Shown here: piece after piece, positions 44,851 to 54,562 of the stretch | How the letters are laid out: every line of letters begins with the position of its first letter | Numbering within the stretch: position 1 is the first letter of the stretch | Assembly (NCBI GenBank): GCA_023362775.1 | Contig: JALMGJ010000002.1 | Coordinates: 110,775,981-110,839,980, forward strand | Direction of reading: 5' to 3' | Length of the DNA stretch: 64,000 bases | From: Charina bottae | Taxonomy: Eukaryota > Chordata > Lepidosauria > Squamata > Charinaidae | Notes under the pieces: generated by a model | Database searches by the model: none | Told to the model about the DNA's origin: nothing | What the model saw: the letters and a program-made list of their open reading frames with translations, nothing else | Made by a program: the position numbers and the translations under genes

Positions 44851-45482
44851 TGTTGCAAAAAAAAAAAAAAAATGGAGTGCAACACTGAGGAGGAAAATCA
44901 CACTTTATTGCAAGCAATGATCATTTGGTTCCACTTCACAGAAGAAAGAGGAACCAAGAACAAAAGAAAGGTGAGGACTTTTATAGAAGTTATGATCTGT
45001 GAATTGGGAAGTTTTAAGATCTAATTCACTGGTGGGTTTCTTGGGAGCATAGAGGGGAATTGGATTGTTTTACTCCATGTAAATGGAGTTGCTTTGAGAG
45101 AATGAAATATCATGCCTTTCAAAAAAGAGAGCAGCACTGGAAATGCCCTTTGTTCCTTTGTTAATGAGTGGTGGCACATTGGGAGATAAGGCGTGTGTCC
45201 TCAATTGAGAATGGCACATCTGAGCTTTTCTGTCCAGCTACTTTGCTGCAATTCCCTTATTAGGTCTGCTCCTGGGTTGCAAGGGCTGTGTCCTCTCTTT
45301 TGGTAAGTAATAATCCTTTTCTTTTGGCCTGACAAGGTAAAGAGGGCTTGGTTTCAAGACAGTAATAATCTCTTTAGGTCTGACAGGAGTATGTAAAGGT
45401 GGGGCAACTGAGCTTGGCCCCAGTCATGTTTGTGTGGTGAAGGGGAAATGTCCTAGGAGTGACATTTTAGTTTGCCACAACA
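44851..45482 (-). mobile_element. Solo LTR in the old Bov-B
   Basis: 632 bp. On the minus strand it starts tgttgtggcaaac and ends gcaaca, with a polyadenylation signal in gcaataaagtgtg (about 44910). It interrupts Bov-B between tattgatt and attatac. The flanking 4-mers gatt and tatt are consistent with a 4-bp duplication having one change. The internal region is gone. A run of A near the left end obscures the exact limit. Confidence 0.72.
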
Positions 45483-45885
45483 TATTATACAAAGGCTTTT
45501 GACTGTGTGGACCACAACAAATTATGGATGTACTGAGTCACTTCATCTGCCTTCTGAAGAATTTGTATGATGGTCAGAAAGCAACAGTTAAGAAATGAAT
45601 ATTGAGTGACTAAATGGTTTTTAAAAAGGAAAGGCGTATACTGTCACATTACTTATTCAACTTACACAGAATATATCATGCAAACTGCTAGACTAAAGAA
45701 ATAGAAATTGGAATTAAAATTGCTGGGGGAAAGATCAACAACCTCAGATATGTTAATGGCATCAGTCTGATTACTTGGAAGTGAGAAAAACTTAAAGAAT
45801 CTCTTGTTGAAGGTGAAAGAGAATACATAAGCAGATATGTTGCTCAATGTTAAAATCAATATTTTTTTAAAAAAAAACTAAGATT

Positions 45886-46081
45886 GTGGAGTTCTTGGTG
45901 CTCTCTGAGCTTGGTTGTTTGCTTGCAGACATTTCATTACTCAACTAGGTAAATCATCAGTGCACTAATGAACTGATGCTGTTACCTAGTTGGGTAGTGA
46001 CACATCTGCAAGCAAACAACCAAGCTGAGAGCACCAAGAACTCCACAGTTCAACCCTGAGTTATAGGTATGCTCTTCTATT
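45886..46081. mobile_element. PLE family B terminus with inverted arms
   Basis: 196 bp flanked by aaaactaagatt (45874-45885 and 46082-46093). The arms of about 75 bp (45886-45960 and 45971-46046) are inverted and about 10 percent diverged. The right arm continues into agttcaaccctgagttatagg, the left stops at ctccac. The left arm, on the minus strand, retains gca-CTGATGA, GAAA, GTC-tgc in hammerhead order. Confidence 0.82.
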
Positions 46082-46690
46082 AAAACTAAGATTATGTCAA
46101 TGGGCAACGCCAACCTAATAATCAGAAAAGTTGAAGAAGTATCAGCTTTTAATTGACAGAGATGGTGGCATTTGCTACTTGGGAGAAAACTGTGACAGAC
46201 CTAGACAAATATTAAATACAGAGTTTATGCACTCTGCAAACTCTGAGATATACATTATCAAGGCCATGGTACTCCCAGTTGCAACTTATGGATGCCTGTG
46301 AATTATGTTGGAGAAAATGGAGAATACCTTGGACCACAAGAAGAAGAAATAATTCAGTACTAGATGAAATGAAACCAGACTACTCACTGGGAGCACTAAT
46401 AATCTTAAATATTATTAAGATGAATCTTAATCTTAATTAAGATGAATCTTAAATATTTCAGACCCATAATGCAAAGCCATAAGTAACTGGAAAAAACCTT
46501 GTTGCTTAGAAAAATCAAAGGCAATCAAAAAGGGACTGGTGGAAGACAGGGTAGCAAGATATTGTCAGTGAAGATTTAAGCATAAGCTTTTAAGAGCTCA
46601 AAGAAGCCATTTCTGACAGACAACCGTGTTGAAATGATGTCCATCAGGTTATGAAAACTTGAAAGCAACTAAATGATTAACCACAGCTTT

Positions 46691-47917
46691 CTAAAAGGTT
46701 CATTGCAAAAGGGAAAAACGATTCTCCAATTATTTTTAACATTTCTCCTATGATTGCTTATAGGTTATATGTAAGCTTTCTGTGCTACAGAAATCTTCGG
46801 AGGACATTAAGACAATTCATAATGATGAGAAACACACCAGGCCTGGTTGCAAAAGAATCAGACAGATCATTAACACGTCTTAAACAAGCAGACATAATTT
46901 GACTAAGAGCTGGTGAAGGATGAACACGCAGCACTGACCTATACTGAATTTCATAGATGAATTGCAAAAAACAGACTGCAAAAATTGCAGGTCAGTTCAA
47001 TTTCAACTACTTAACAAGTTTTTTTAAAAATGTACTGTAGTAGATAAGCAGTTGATGTAAAGCACCATGGCTATGGCAGCTACCGAATGAACATTAATTC
47101 TCTACTTGAACAGATCCCCCAATATTTTTGTTCCTAGAAACGAGCAGGGTCCTCAACAGTCCTGTACTGTTTCCTGCAAGGTGGTAGGAACTGGCAGTGC
47201 TGATCCTCTGTATAGGATGGTCATCAGGTGGTTGAAGCCAAGTTTTCTCCTTCTTCAGTAAAAAGAAGGAAATGGGCCAGATTATTTGATCACTTCCCTA
47301 CCCATCCTTTCCCCCTGCCCCAAATGAAAAGTAATTGGTGCTGTGCAGAATGAATGGATTGCCTTTTAGGTACTGCACAAACAGATTTTAAGCAGTGTCA
47401 CAAACTGCAACAGCCAGTTAATGCCAGAAATGCTACACCTGAAATCATAAATGGATTCAGCTTTCTCGTGACTATTTCCTTCTGTATATGCCTGTTATGC
47501 ATGTCTTTTCCAAGCTGAGTCTCTTCTCCACTCAGCAGTTCCACATAATGGTGAACAGCACAAAGCAATTAAAGTGATGCTGTAGGAAGAAAGCCTACTT
47601 TCCCCATGCAGCACTTTTACACCCTTCACTCATGCTGACAAAATCTGCCAATGCATGCTAAAATGCCTTTGCTGTGAGATTCTTTAGTTATGCCTGCCCA
47701 TATAAACAGGAACACTTTCCAGTCATAATGGGAAGAAGCTTCACCCCTTCTTTTTCTAACTAGGCAATCCAGAGGAGTAATCCGGTCTCAGGCAAAAGTC
47801 AAAAGCCAGCAGGAAAGCCAGGATACAAGACATTTTATAGCATAGTTTCATCTCCCAGAAGAAAAAATCTGGCAGCAAGTGCAAAAGACTGCAATGAATG
47901 CCAATGCAAGTGTTTCA
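46691..47917. other. Unclassified DNA
   Basis: No recognised gene or repeat. Confidence 0.4.
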
Positions 47918-48466
47918 CCCTAGTGCAAGGGTCGGAAATGGCGGCTCGCGAGCCAGATGCGGCTCTTTGGCCCCTTGAGTGTGGCTCTTTTACAAAATAC
48001 CACGTGCGGGCGCGCGCGCGCACACGTACAGTCGCCGTCAGCCTCCCGGCTCTTTTCGCTCCTGCCGCTGCCAGAGCCTTCATTCAGCTCCACAGCAGTT
48101 CCGGGGCATACCGCCGGTGAAAGCGGAGGCCGATCCCTGGCCTCCTTCCCCGTCTGTGTAGGTCTCGTGGGCTGAGTTTCCTTTCTGCGCTGCGGGACGG
48201 GGGTGCTCCCTGAAAGAGGGGCGCCGTGGAGGCTTTTGTATGTGATGTTGCTCCCAGTGCCACAAACTTTTCTACCCTTTCTTTCCTTTGCCTCTGGCGG
48301 GAAGCCACTTTGTCCCGGCAATGGGAGGATCAGGGGATGGGGCGAGTAAGGCATCCCCAGCTGATTGAAGTAAATCTTGGGGGTGGTAGTTGTCCTCCGA
48401 TTATGGGGGGGCTACTGGGGGGACAGTTTATTTCCCTCTCCTTAATTTCTGAAGGCAGGAACAAAG

Positions 48467-49437
48467 AGGCCGGCGTTGCAAGCAGCGCGCAGGCATGGGA
48501 GAACTAAGAATTGGGGGTGGCTCACAGCGTGTGCGTGTGAATGCGTGAGAGGGCCGGCCAGATCCGAGCCTTTCCTCCCCGGTGGGGTTCAGGGTCTGAA
48601 CAGGCAGCATGGCTGTGGGGAAGAGGAAGGCTCTCTGTCCGGCTGGTCGCTTTTTCGCTTCACCCCCGGACTCGGCGGTGAGGTTTGGCAGCGTTTGAGA
48701 CTGGGAGCCGGGCGGAGGGAGAGAGAGGGAAGGGGGGGCGTCTCGCTTCTCTAACCTACCTGCTGCAGGGGCATTTCCAAGCCTAACAATGCCTCCCCCC
48801 CCAGCTCCAAGAGTTGAGAATCGGGAAGGGCCACGTGTCTGTGTGTGTGAGAGAAGAGGCCGGCGTTGCAAGCAGCGCGCAGGCATGGGAGAACTAAGAA
48901 TTGGGGGTGGCTCACAGCGTGTGCGTGTGAATGCGTGAGAGGGCCGGCCAGATCCGGCCCTTCCCGATTCTCAACTCTTGGAGCTGTGGGGTGGGGAGGC
49001 ATTGTTAGGCTTGGAAATGCCCCTGCAGCAGGTAGGTTAGAGAAGCGAGACGCCCCCCCTTCCCTCTCTCTCCCTCCACCCGGCTCCCAGTCTCAAACGC
49101 TGCCAAACCTCACCGCCGAGTCCGGGGGTGAAGCGAAAAAGCGACCAGCCAGACAGAGAGCCTTCCTCTTCCCCACAGCCATGCTGCCTGTTCAGACCCT
49201 GAACCCCATCGGGGAGGAAAGGCTCGGATCTGGCCGGCCCTCTCACACATTCACACGCACACGCTGTGAGCCACCCCCAATTCTTAGTTCTCCCATGCCT
49301 GCGCGCTGCTTGCAACGCCGGCCTCTTCTCTCACACACAGACATGTGGCCCTTCCCGATTCTCAACTCTTGGAGCTGTGGGGGGGGGAGGCATTGTTAGG
49401 CTTGGAAATGCCCCTGCAGCAGGTAGGTTAGAGAAGC
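48467..49437. repeat. Inverted and tandem duplication inside the hAT element
   Basis: 48467-48835 is repeated in inverse order at 48958-49330. Between them 48856-48957 repeats the first hundred bases of the left arm directly. To the right, 49330-49437 is a further inverted copy of about 48730-48857. Arms are nearly identical over several hundred bases (for example ggcatgggagaactaagaat and its complement). Confidence 0.88.
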
Positions 49438-50731
49438 GTGCGGGCGCGTGGGGGGGGCGTGGGGGGCAGTTAAGGTGCTAGCTGCAACAGCTGCCCCCGA
49501 AGTGACCGTATTCCACTCTTCCAACAGAAATTCCCCCAAGGAAAGGGTCGCACTTTTTTCTCCGGGGAGGGGATATGAAGTTGGGGTACTAACTTACCCT
49601 CTAAAGTGTCTCCTCCTTTCCCTATGTGGTCCTTTTGCTAAAATTACCGTTATGACACCCCCCCCCCATGTTTTCCTCTGGAGTTGAGTTCTGGCGTTTC
49701 TGCTGTCACTGGAGATGGCTCTCTCAAAGTTGGACGGTTCAAGTAACTGCTTCAGGCCACCGTTGTCTGCCTGCTTATTGCCGCGTGTTTTGATCGCGAT
49801 TTTAAACGAAAGGAGGGGGGTTGTGTGCGTCCCGTTGGATAGGATCCGAAGGGCCGCTTTGGAAACGCTGCCCGACTCGGGCGAAAGTTGGAAGGCTCCC
49901 GAGGGCAGGAGGAGGAAGAATCAATCGCCCTCCTCCAGCGCCGGCCACCAACGTCTCCACCCGCAGCCTTTGGAGCCTGGTTTTAAACGGGCGCTCCTCT
50001 CCGCCCCGGCCGCCTCTGCCCGGCTCAGCTTTGTTTCCTCCGTGCACGCCTCCGGAGAAGCAGCCCCGTGAGTGGAAGTGAAGTGCTAATGTGGGACGAA
50101 GAGTCTCGATCCCGACAGGCACCCCGTGCATCTACTTCACAGAGTAGAGAAAGAGCGGCTTCTCCCTAGCTTGCGCGCTTGCTTGCTCCCCCTGCCCCCA
50201 CGCACGTGCGCACTCCTTCGCCCACCGTAGGGGGCATAGCCGCCACCTCAGGCCGCGCCAGTCTCGAGGGGGGCAGGAAAATACGCCAAACGGTGGAGGG
50301 AAAGGCATAGGACGTATGAAAAAAGAAAGCGGCTTCTTCCTCGCTTGCGTGCGCGCTTGCTTCGAAAGAGACAGGCAGACAGAAGACATAAGAAGGAGAC
50401 AGAGACGAAATCTCTGTGAGGGGGAGGGAGGAGAAGGGGCAGAGGTGGGGCAGGGGTGGTGGGTGCCGGCGAGGGAGAGAAGAAGGAAGGCAGTAAGGAA
50501 CGGCGGTGGGAGCAGCGAGGATGGAGGAGAAGGTCTTCACGAAGGACCCCGGGGGAGGAGGCGGGGTGACGCTTCGCTCACCGCCCGCCCGTCGTGGCTT
50601 ACTCGGACCCCGGGGGAGGTGCAGTGGCGGACGTGGCGAGGCAGGCGTGGCAGCGGGCATGGTGTGCGTGGCTGCGGCGGGCAATGCAGTGGGGGTGGCG
50701 GGCATGGCGGCAGCAGGCGCTAAGTGTGCGC

Positions 50732-50839
50732 GATTGGTCCCCGCCCGCAAACCCCGCCCCCTTCCACGTGATTGGTCCCCGCCTGCAAACCTCGCCCCCT
50801 TCCACGCGATTGGTCCCCGCCCGCAAACCCCGCCCCCTG
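50732..50839 (+). promoter_or_regulatory. Tandem CCAAT (inverted) and GC-box array
   Basis: Three units 38 bp apart (starting 50732, 50770 and 50808), each with gattgg (reverse CCAAT, the NF-Y site) and ccccgccc (Sp1 site). Promoter-like by content; function untested. A related two-unit array is in the MITE at 27896. Confidence 0.55.
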
Positions 50840-50919
50840 GCTCTCAAGCACTTCAAAATGTGCACGAGCATATCAAAATGGCTCCCGGCAAAAAAAGTTT
50901 GCCGACCCCTGCCCTAGTG

Positions 50920-51959
50920 AATGATCTGAATTTTTTTTTCCAGCTACCTGATATCCAGAAGAGCAAGAAAGAAGCGAACAGATCTAATTCTTGTGTTCTA
51001 CAGCACATAATTCAAGTGGATTTGCTGTCAAGGCAGCTTCTCATAACCACAGCAGGAGCAAAGACCTATACATCACCTTGTGACTGTTGTGACAGCAACC
51101 TTATTTTACTACACACACACACACACACACACACATAATTCCTTACTCCTTAAGCAGCCAACATGATGACCGAAGTCAGTGAGACACTTGGGGTCTTGCA
51201 CAACTTGAGAACTTGAGAGGAGTTTCTTTTTAAAAATACTTTAAAAGATATACGCAGAATAACTGGATGACGTGAGGTAAGGCATTCTTCTCTGATCCAT
51301 TTTTCCCGGGCCTTACTTCCAGAATTAAAAGGAGGGCAAGGAGAATTTAAGGAGTTTGAATTATGAAAGAAGCAGCCTTGAGTTCCGCTGGGTTAAAATG
51401 GTGATTGGCAGCTGTTCTCCAGGGCAAGAGATTGAAGATGGGGATGCCAAACATCGAAGCTGAAACTTTCTGTAGAAAAGGTTTATAATACAAACCACTG
51501 ATCTATAGCATTTTTCAGATTTAGGAAAAGTGTAAAATTTTGTTCTAATCAGAAGCTGAAAAAGCTGTCCTATTTACATACCAGTATAATTATTAATGTG
51601 GAATTTTAACTATATTTTAAACAGCTGGGTTTTCTTTCAGGCAAAAAGAAGGGTTTTAGGTTATTATATATATTATATATGTATATATTAGCTTTCTCTT
51701 GATCCTGAACAGATGTCCATATCATCAAGTTGCTTGTTTTGTTTATTTATTTAAAGATTTAAATTTGACTTTTCCATCTCTAATAGGACCCATAGTGCTG
51801 CTCTTAAGAATCACCAACCACACAGGCATTACATAAATACAAAGCTGTCATATTCCTTTTTGCAGTAAGCAATGTTAGAGTGCAAAAAAGTAAGCCAAAT
51901 AAATGTTTGAAGTAAGAAACAGAAAAGAGCTGCAACTAGTTTTTACCGTTCACTATAAT
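50920..51959. other. Unclassified DNA with a (CA)n run
   Basis: A CA microsatellite at 51111-51135. Otherwise no feature recognised. Confidence 0.4.
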
Positions 51960-51967
51960 TCTCCATA

Positions 51968-52186
51968 ATTATGTTGTACTTTCAAGTCAGTTTTGACTCC
52001 TGATGACTGCCTGGACAAGTCCCTGCAGTTCTCTTGGCAAGATTTAGAAGTGGTTTGCCATTCCTAGGGTTGAAAGAGAGTGACTGGCCCTAGGTCCCCC
52101 AGCCAGCTTTGTGCCTAAGGCAGGACTAGAACTCACAGTCTCCCAGTTTCTAGCCTGATGCCTTAACCACTACACCAAACTGGGTC
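51968..52186 (-). mobile_element. Sauria-type SINE
   Basis: On the minus strand it has a tRNA-like head (ggtgtagtggttaaggcatc, then agttctagtcc for the B box), a body with gggccagtcactctc, and a Bov-B-like tail (caggagtcaaaactgacttg). The 8-bp duplication tctccata flanks it (51960-51967 and 52187-52194). This SINE type is characteristic of squamates. Confidence 0.85.
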
Positions 52187-52194
52187 TCTCCATA

Positions 52195-53339
52195 CATGTT
52201 ATCATACGTTCCCCATAATTCTCCATACCTTTCTGCCGTTGCAAACCATCCTTGCTCCTACCACATTCATACATTGCCTTTTATTCTCTAAACATAAAAC
52301 AGATACGCCATTATAAACAAAAAGTCAATAAAGCAAATGCTATAAGCAGCAACAATATTAACTTAATTAAAGCAAACACAGAGTAAATATAATAAGAAAA
52401 AGTGTGAAGACCCAAATCAGATTTTTTAATCAAAGAAGTCACCATGTTAATTGATTCCTGTTGATCCATCATAATTGCTTCTCATACACTCTATATAAAT
52501 GTCTAGCTGGTGGACCTGTCAGGCTTGTAGATCTAGCCGTCCCATGAGTCTGAGATCAATACCTCGAGTGGTGAAGCGACAACAGGGGTGTATCACTCTC
52601 CTGCCCATTCATCCACACCCAGGAGATTCATAGATACCACAAGCTGTTTTCTTTAGTCTGATAACTGTAGGCCTTTCAGACAGATTCTAAAATATCTTCC
52701 TCTGTTCAATAATGCAATGTTCCTCTCTTATTACATTCTTAATAGAGTCACTGAAGATTTTAAAGGGCCTTAAATTGTAATGGAATTGTTCTTTTACAGA
52801 CATCCCTGCTATTCAAACACTGCTCCAAATAGTTGTAGGGCGTACAACATTTCTGAAGCGTTACTCGGGAGATTCTAGACTTTAGGGCTGTGTACCCTTT
52901 GAAAGTGATTCAGAAGAAATACTTTGGACCTCACCTGAGTACACCTCTCTGTTATTGATTAAAATACTCTTTTTAGGCTTCTATGGGAGCCTGAGAAAAA
53001 GGTGCCATTGCTTGAAGAGTTAGGTTAATTTTTAAAGTGTGGATTCCTTAAAACAGCAGCATCCTTTTTTCAGGCTCATACAGAAGCCTGAAAAATAGCT
53101 GGAGCAGAATGCTGCTGTGCTCATGTGAGCTTCAAACGCTTCTTCTGAATCTTTTTGAAATACACCCCAACCTATTAGATATCAACACCCAATGCAGCAA
53201 TCTAAATTCAACCTCCAGGATTGTACCACTGCATTTCCAAATATTGCTGGAAGTGCTGATTTCTCCATCACTCTATCTAACTGCCTAATCTAGTTTCTGG
53301 CTGACTAAAGTCATCTCACAGCATGGACTATCAATCCAA
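52195..53339. other. Unclassified DNA
   Basis: Two short similar segments (about 52975-53000 and 53070-53095, ggcttctatgggagcctgag versus its near-inverse) hint at a small inverted repeat. No gene. Confidence 0.35.
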
Positions 53340-53710
53340 TATCTATTCTTGGCTGGTCACCAGGCAAAGGAAATCTTCAAACAGAGAATCTTGGATATTA
53401 GTGTCCAAGCTATTATAGAGTTACTTGCAAGCACCAGATCTTAAAATGGTTGGCCAGGAGCAACACAACATTCCAAACAGAAGAATGTCAGGCAGTGTGT
53501 TGGCACCATATCAAAGAACAGCCCTTACTGCAACAAGATTTGAGTTCCTAGACTCCATGGTAAAGTATGGGCTATTCCACCATGTGCAATATGATAAGAA
53601 ATATATATATGGAGCCCAAGATATAGAAGACATTGCACATTGCAGATTGTCCTACCTCCTTAATAAATGCTAATAAATATGTAGCCAGTAGGATTGCCAA
53701 GTTTTTAGTC
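53340..53710 (+). mobile_element. LINE fragment related to the element at 18316
   Basis: The plus strand encodes TRFEFLDSMVKYGLFHHVQYDKK and IEDIAH, matching residues 1034-1070 of the ORF2 at 18488-21925. Upstream, caaaggaaatcttcaaacag corresponds to the AKDIFKQ region. It is 5'-truncated and degenerate, so the family has been active over a long time. Confidence 0.8.
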
Positions 53711-53823
53711 AAAGCTGTTCAGCTGGGAACTTATTACATAGCACAAATCAGAGTCACATGTAAAAGTGATACATTTATGTTAATATACTTTGTTCTGTAA
53801 TTTGGTATATTTATACCTAGTTT
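53711..53823. other. Spacer before the copia LTR
   Basis: AT-rich sequence without recognised features. Confidence 0.35.
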
Positions 53824-54454
53824 TGTCAGGGTTTTCTTGTGAATCGCAAATTGTTTTCTATTCTTCTGTAGCGTTCTCAAAACATTTAAATAGATAAGGA
53901 AGGCACAGGTGGGAAGCCTTGGCCAGCCAAGGCACCACGTGATGTTATGTCTCAGTCCAAACACCCATGGGAACTCCCGGGGGGAGACAGTATGCTTGGT
54001 TAGATGCAACACTGCCACCCCATGGCAGTTTATACTATGTGCAATCCTGAACGCTTTAGGCTTTGTAAATCTGAAAAAGCTTTGTGACCCTCTGATTCTA
54101 AGGTTCCACCAATCAGAAAGCTGAAACAAGTGTATATCTCAGCTGTGAACTATGGGTCTATGCTTCTTGACTTCTGTCCGGTCTTTTAGCCATGTTCGTG
54201 TGTGTGTTCTACTTCTGAAGACTGGGAAGTGTGTAGCTATGCGTGGCTGTGTGTAGGCCATGGCATGAGCCCCTTCATGTCTGTCAATGGAAACAATACA
54301 CGAAACTCTGCTTGTAAGTTTGTTTTTCCTTTTTGCAATAATGTAACTGTATATACATTTATTGCCCTTATTACAAGTAAACATTTTAGCCATAAAAGCT
54401 GCACTCTGTCTGTTTACTCTGTGCCTTAACCCTATAAGCCTGCATTAACCCACA
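53824..54454 (+). repeat. Copia 5' LTR
   Basis: 631 bp starting tgtcagggttttc and ending acccaca (TG...CA). The first 53 bp differ from the 3' LTR stub at about two positions, which suggests a modest age. A cataaaag TATA-like motif is near 54391. Confidence 0.88.
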
Positions 54455-54472
54455 GGTTATGGTTGCCCAGTG
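54455..54472 (+). promoter_or_regulatory. Copia primer-binding site
   Basis: ggttatggttgcccagtg directly follows the LTR. It resembles the complement of the anticodon-arm part of initiator tRNA-Met (ggttatgg..gcccag), not its 3' end. Copia of Drosophila uses this kind of half-tRNA primer. Confidence 0.6.
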
Positions 54473-54562
54473 AGGAAGTTACGCTTTTTGCTGCGTTTAC
54501 CTGGCAGTAAAAGGGGGGTTGTTTTTTGAGGCTGCATTTAGTGTAAACGTGTTTTTCTTTGA

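Larger units (their letters stand above)
42705..46690 (+). mobile_element. Old Bov-B LINE with three later insertions
   Basis: A plus-strand Bov-B, decayed by many stops and indels but colinear with the one at 9998. 42745-42905 matches the 5' region (gaaatggcatcccattctagta), 43058-43184 encodes the endonuclease start (NIDILGISELKW region), 43467-44850 the middle, 45487-45873 the RT core (aaggcttttgactgtgtggacc) and 46094-46690 the C-terminus. It is broken by a hAT MITE (43185), a solo LTR (44851) and a PLE end (45886). The start near 42705 and end near 46690 are approximate. Confidence 0.85.
47926..50911. mobile_element. 3-kb hAT-type element with CpG-rich cargo
   Basis: Ends caagggtcggaaa (left) and, reversed, caggggtcggcaaac (right), with a perfect 8-bp duplication ccctagtg (47918-47925 and 50912-50919). 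The 2986-bp interior is GC-rich and CpG-rich, unlike the AT-rich DNA around it. It has duplicated and inverted blocks (48467-49437), a partly duplicated segment (50150-50183 against 50325-50363) and a three-unit CCAAT/GC-box array near the right end. No transposase motif is visible; overlapping long frames on both strands look compositional. The cargo could be a captured host promoter or first exon, but I could not identify one. Confidence 0.83.

Noticed and set aside
47920..50750. Many 60-210 codon frames in the CpG-rich hAT cargo, including one starting at 50506.
   Set aside because: Frames exist on both strands in parallel, differ between duplicated blocks and show no domain. A captured first exon cannot be excluded but cannot be supported.
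54139..54429. Small frames in the copia 5' LTR.
   Set aside because: LTR regulatory sequence; no conservation or motif that would support coding.
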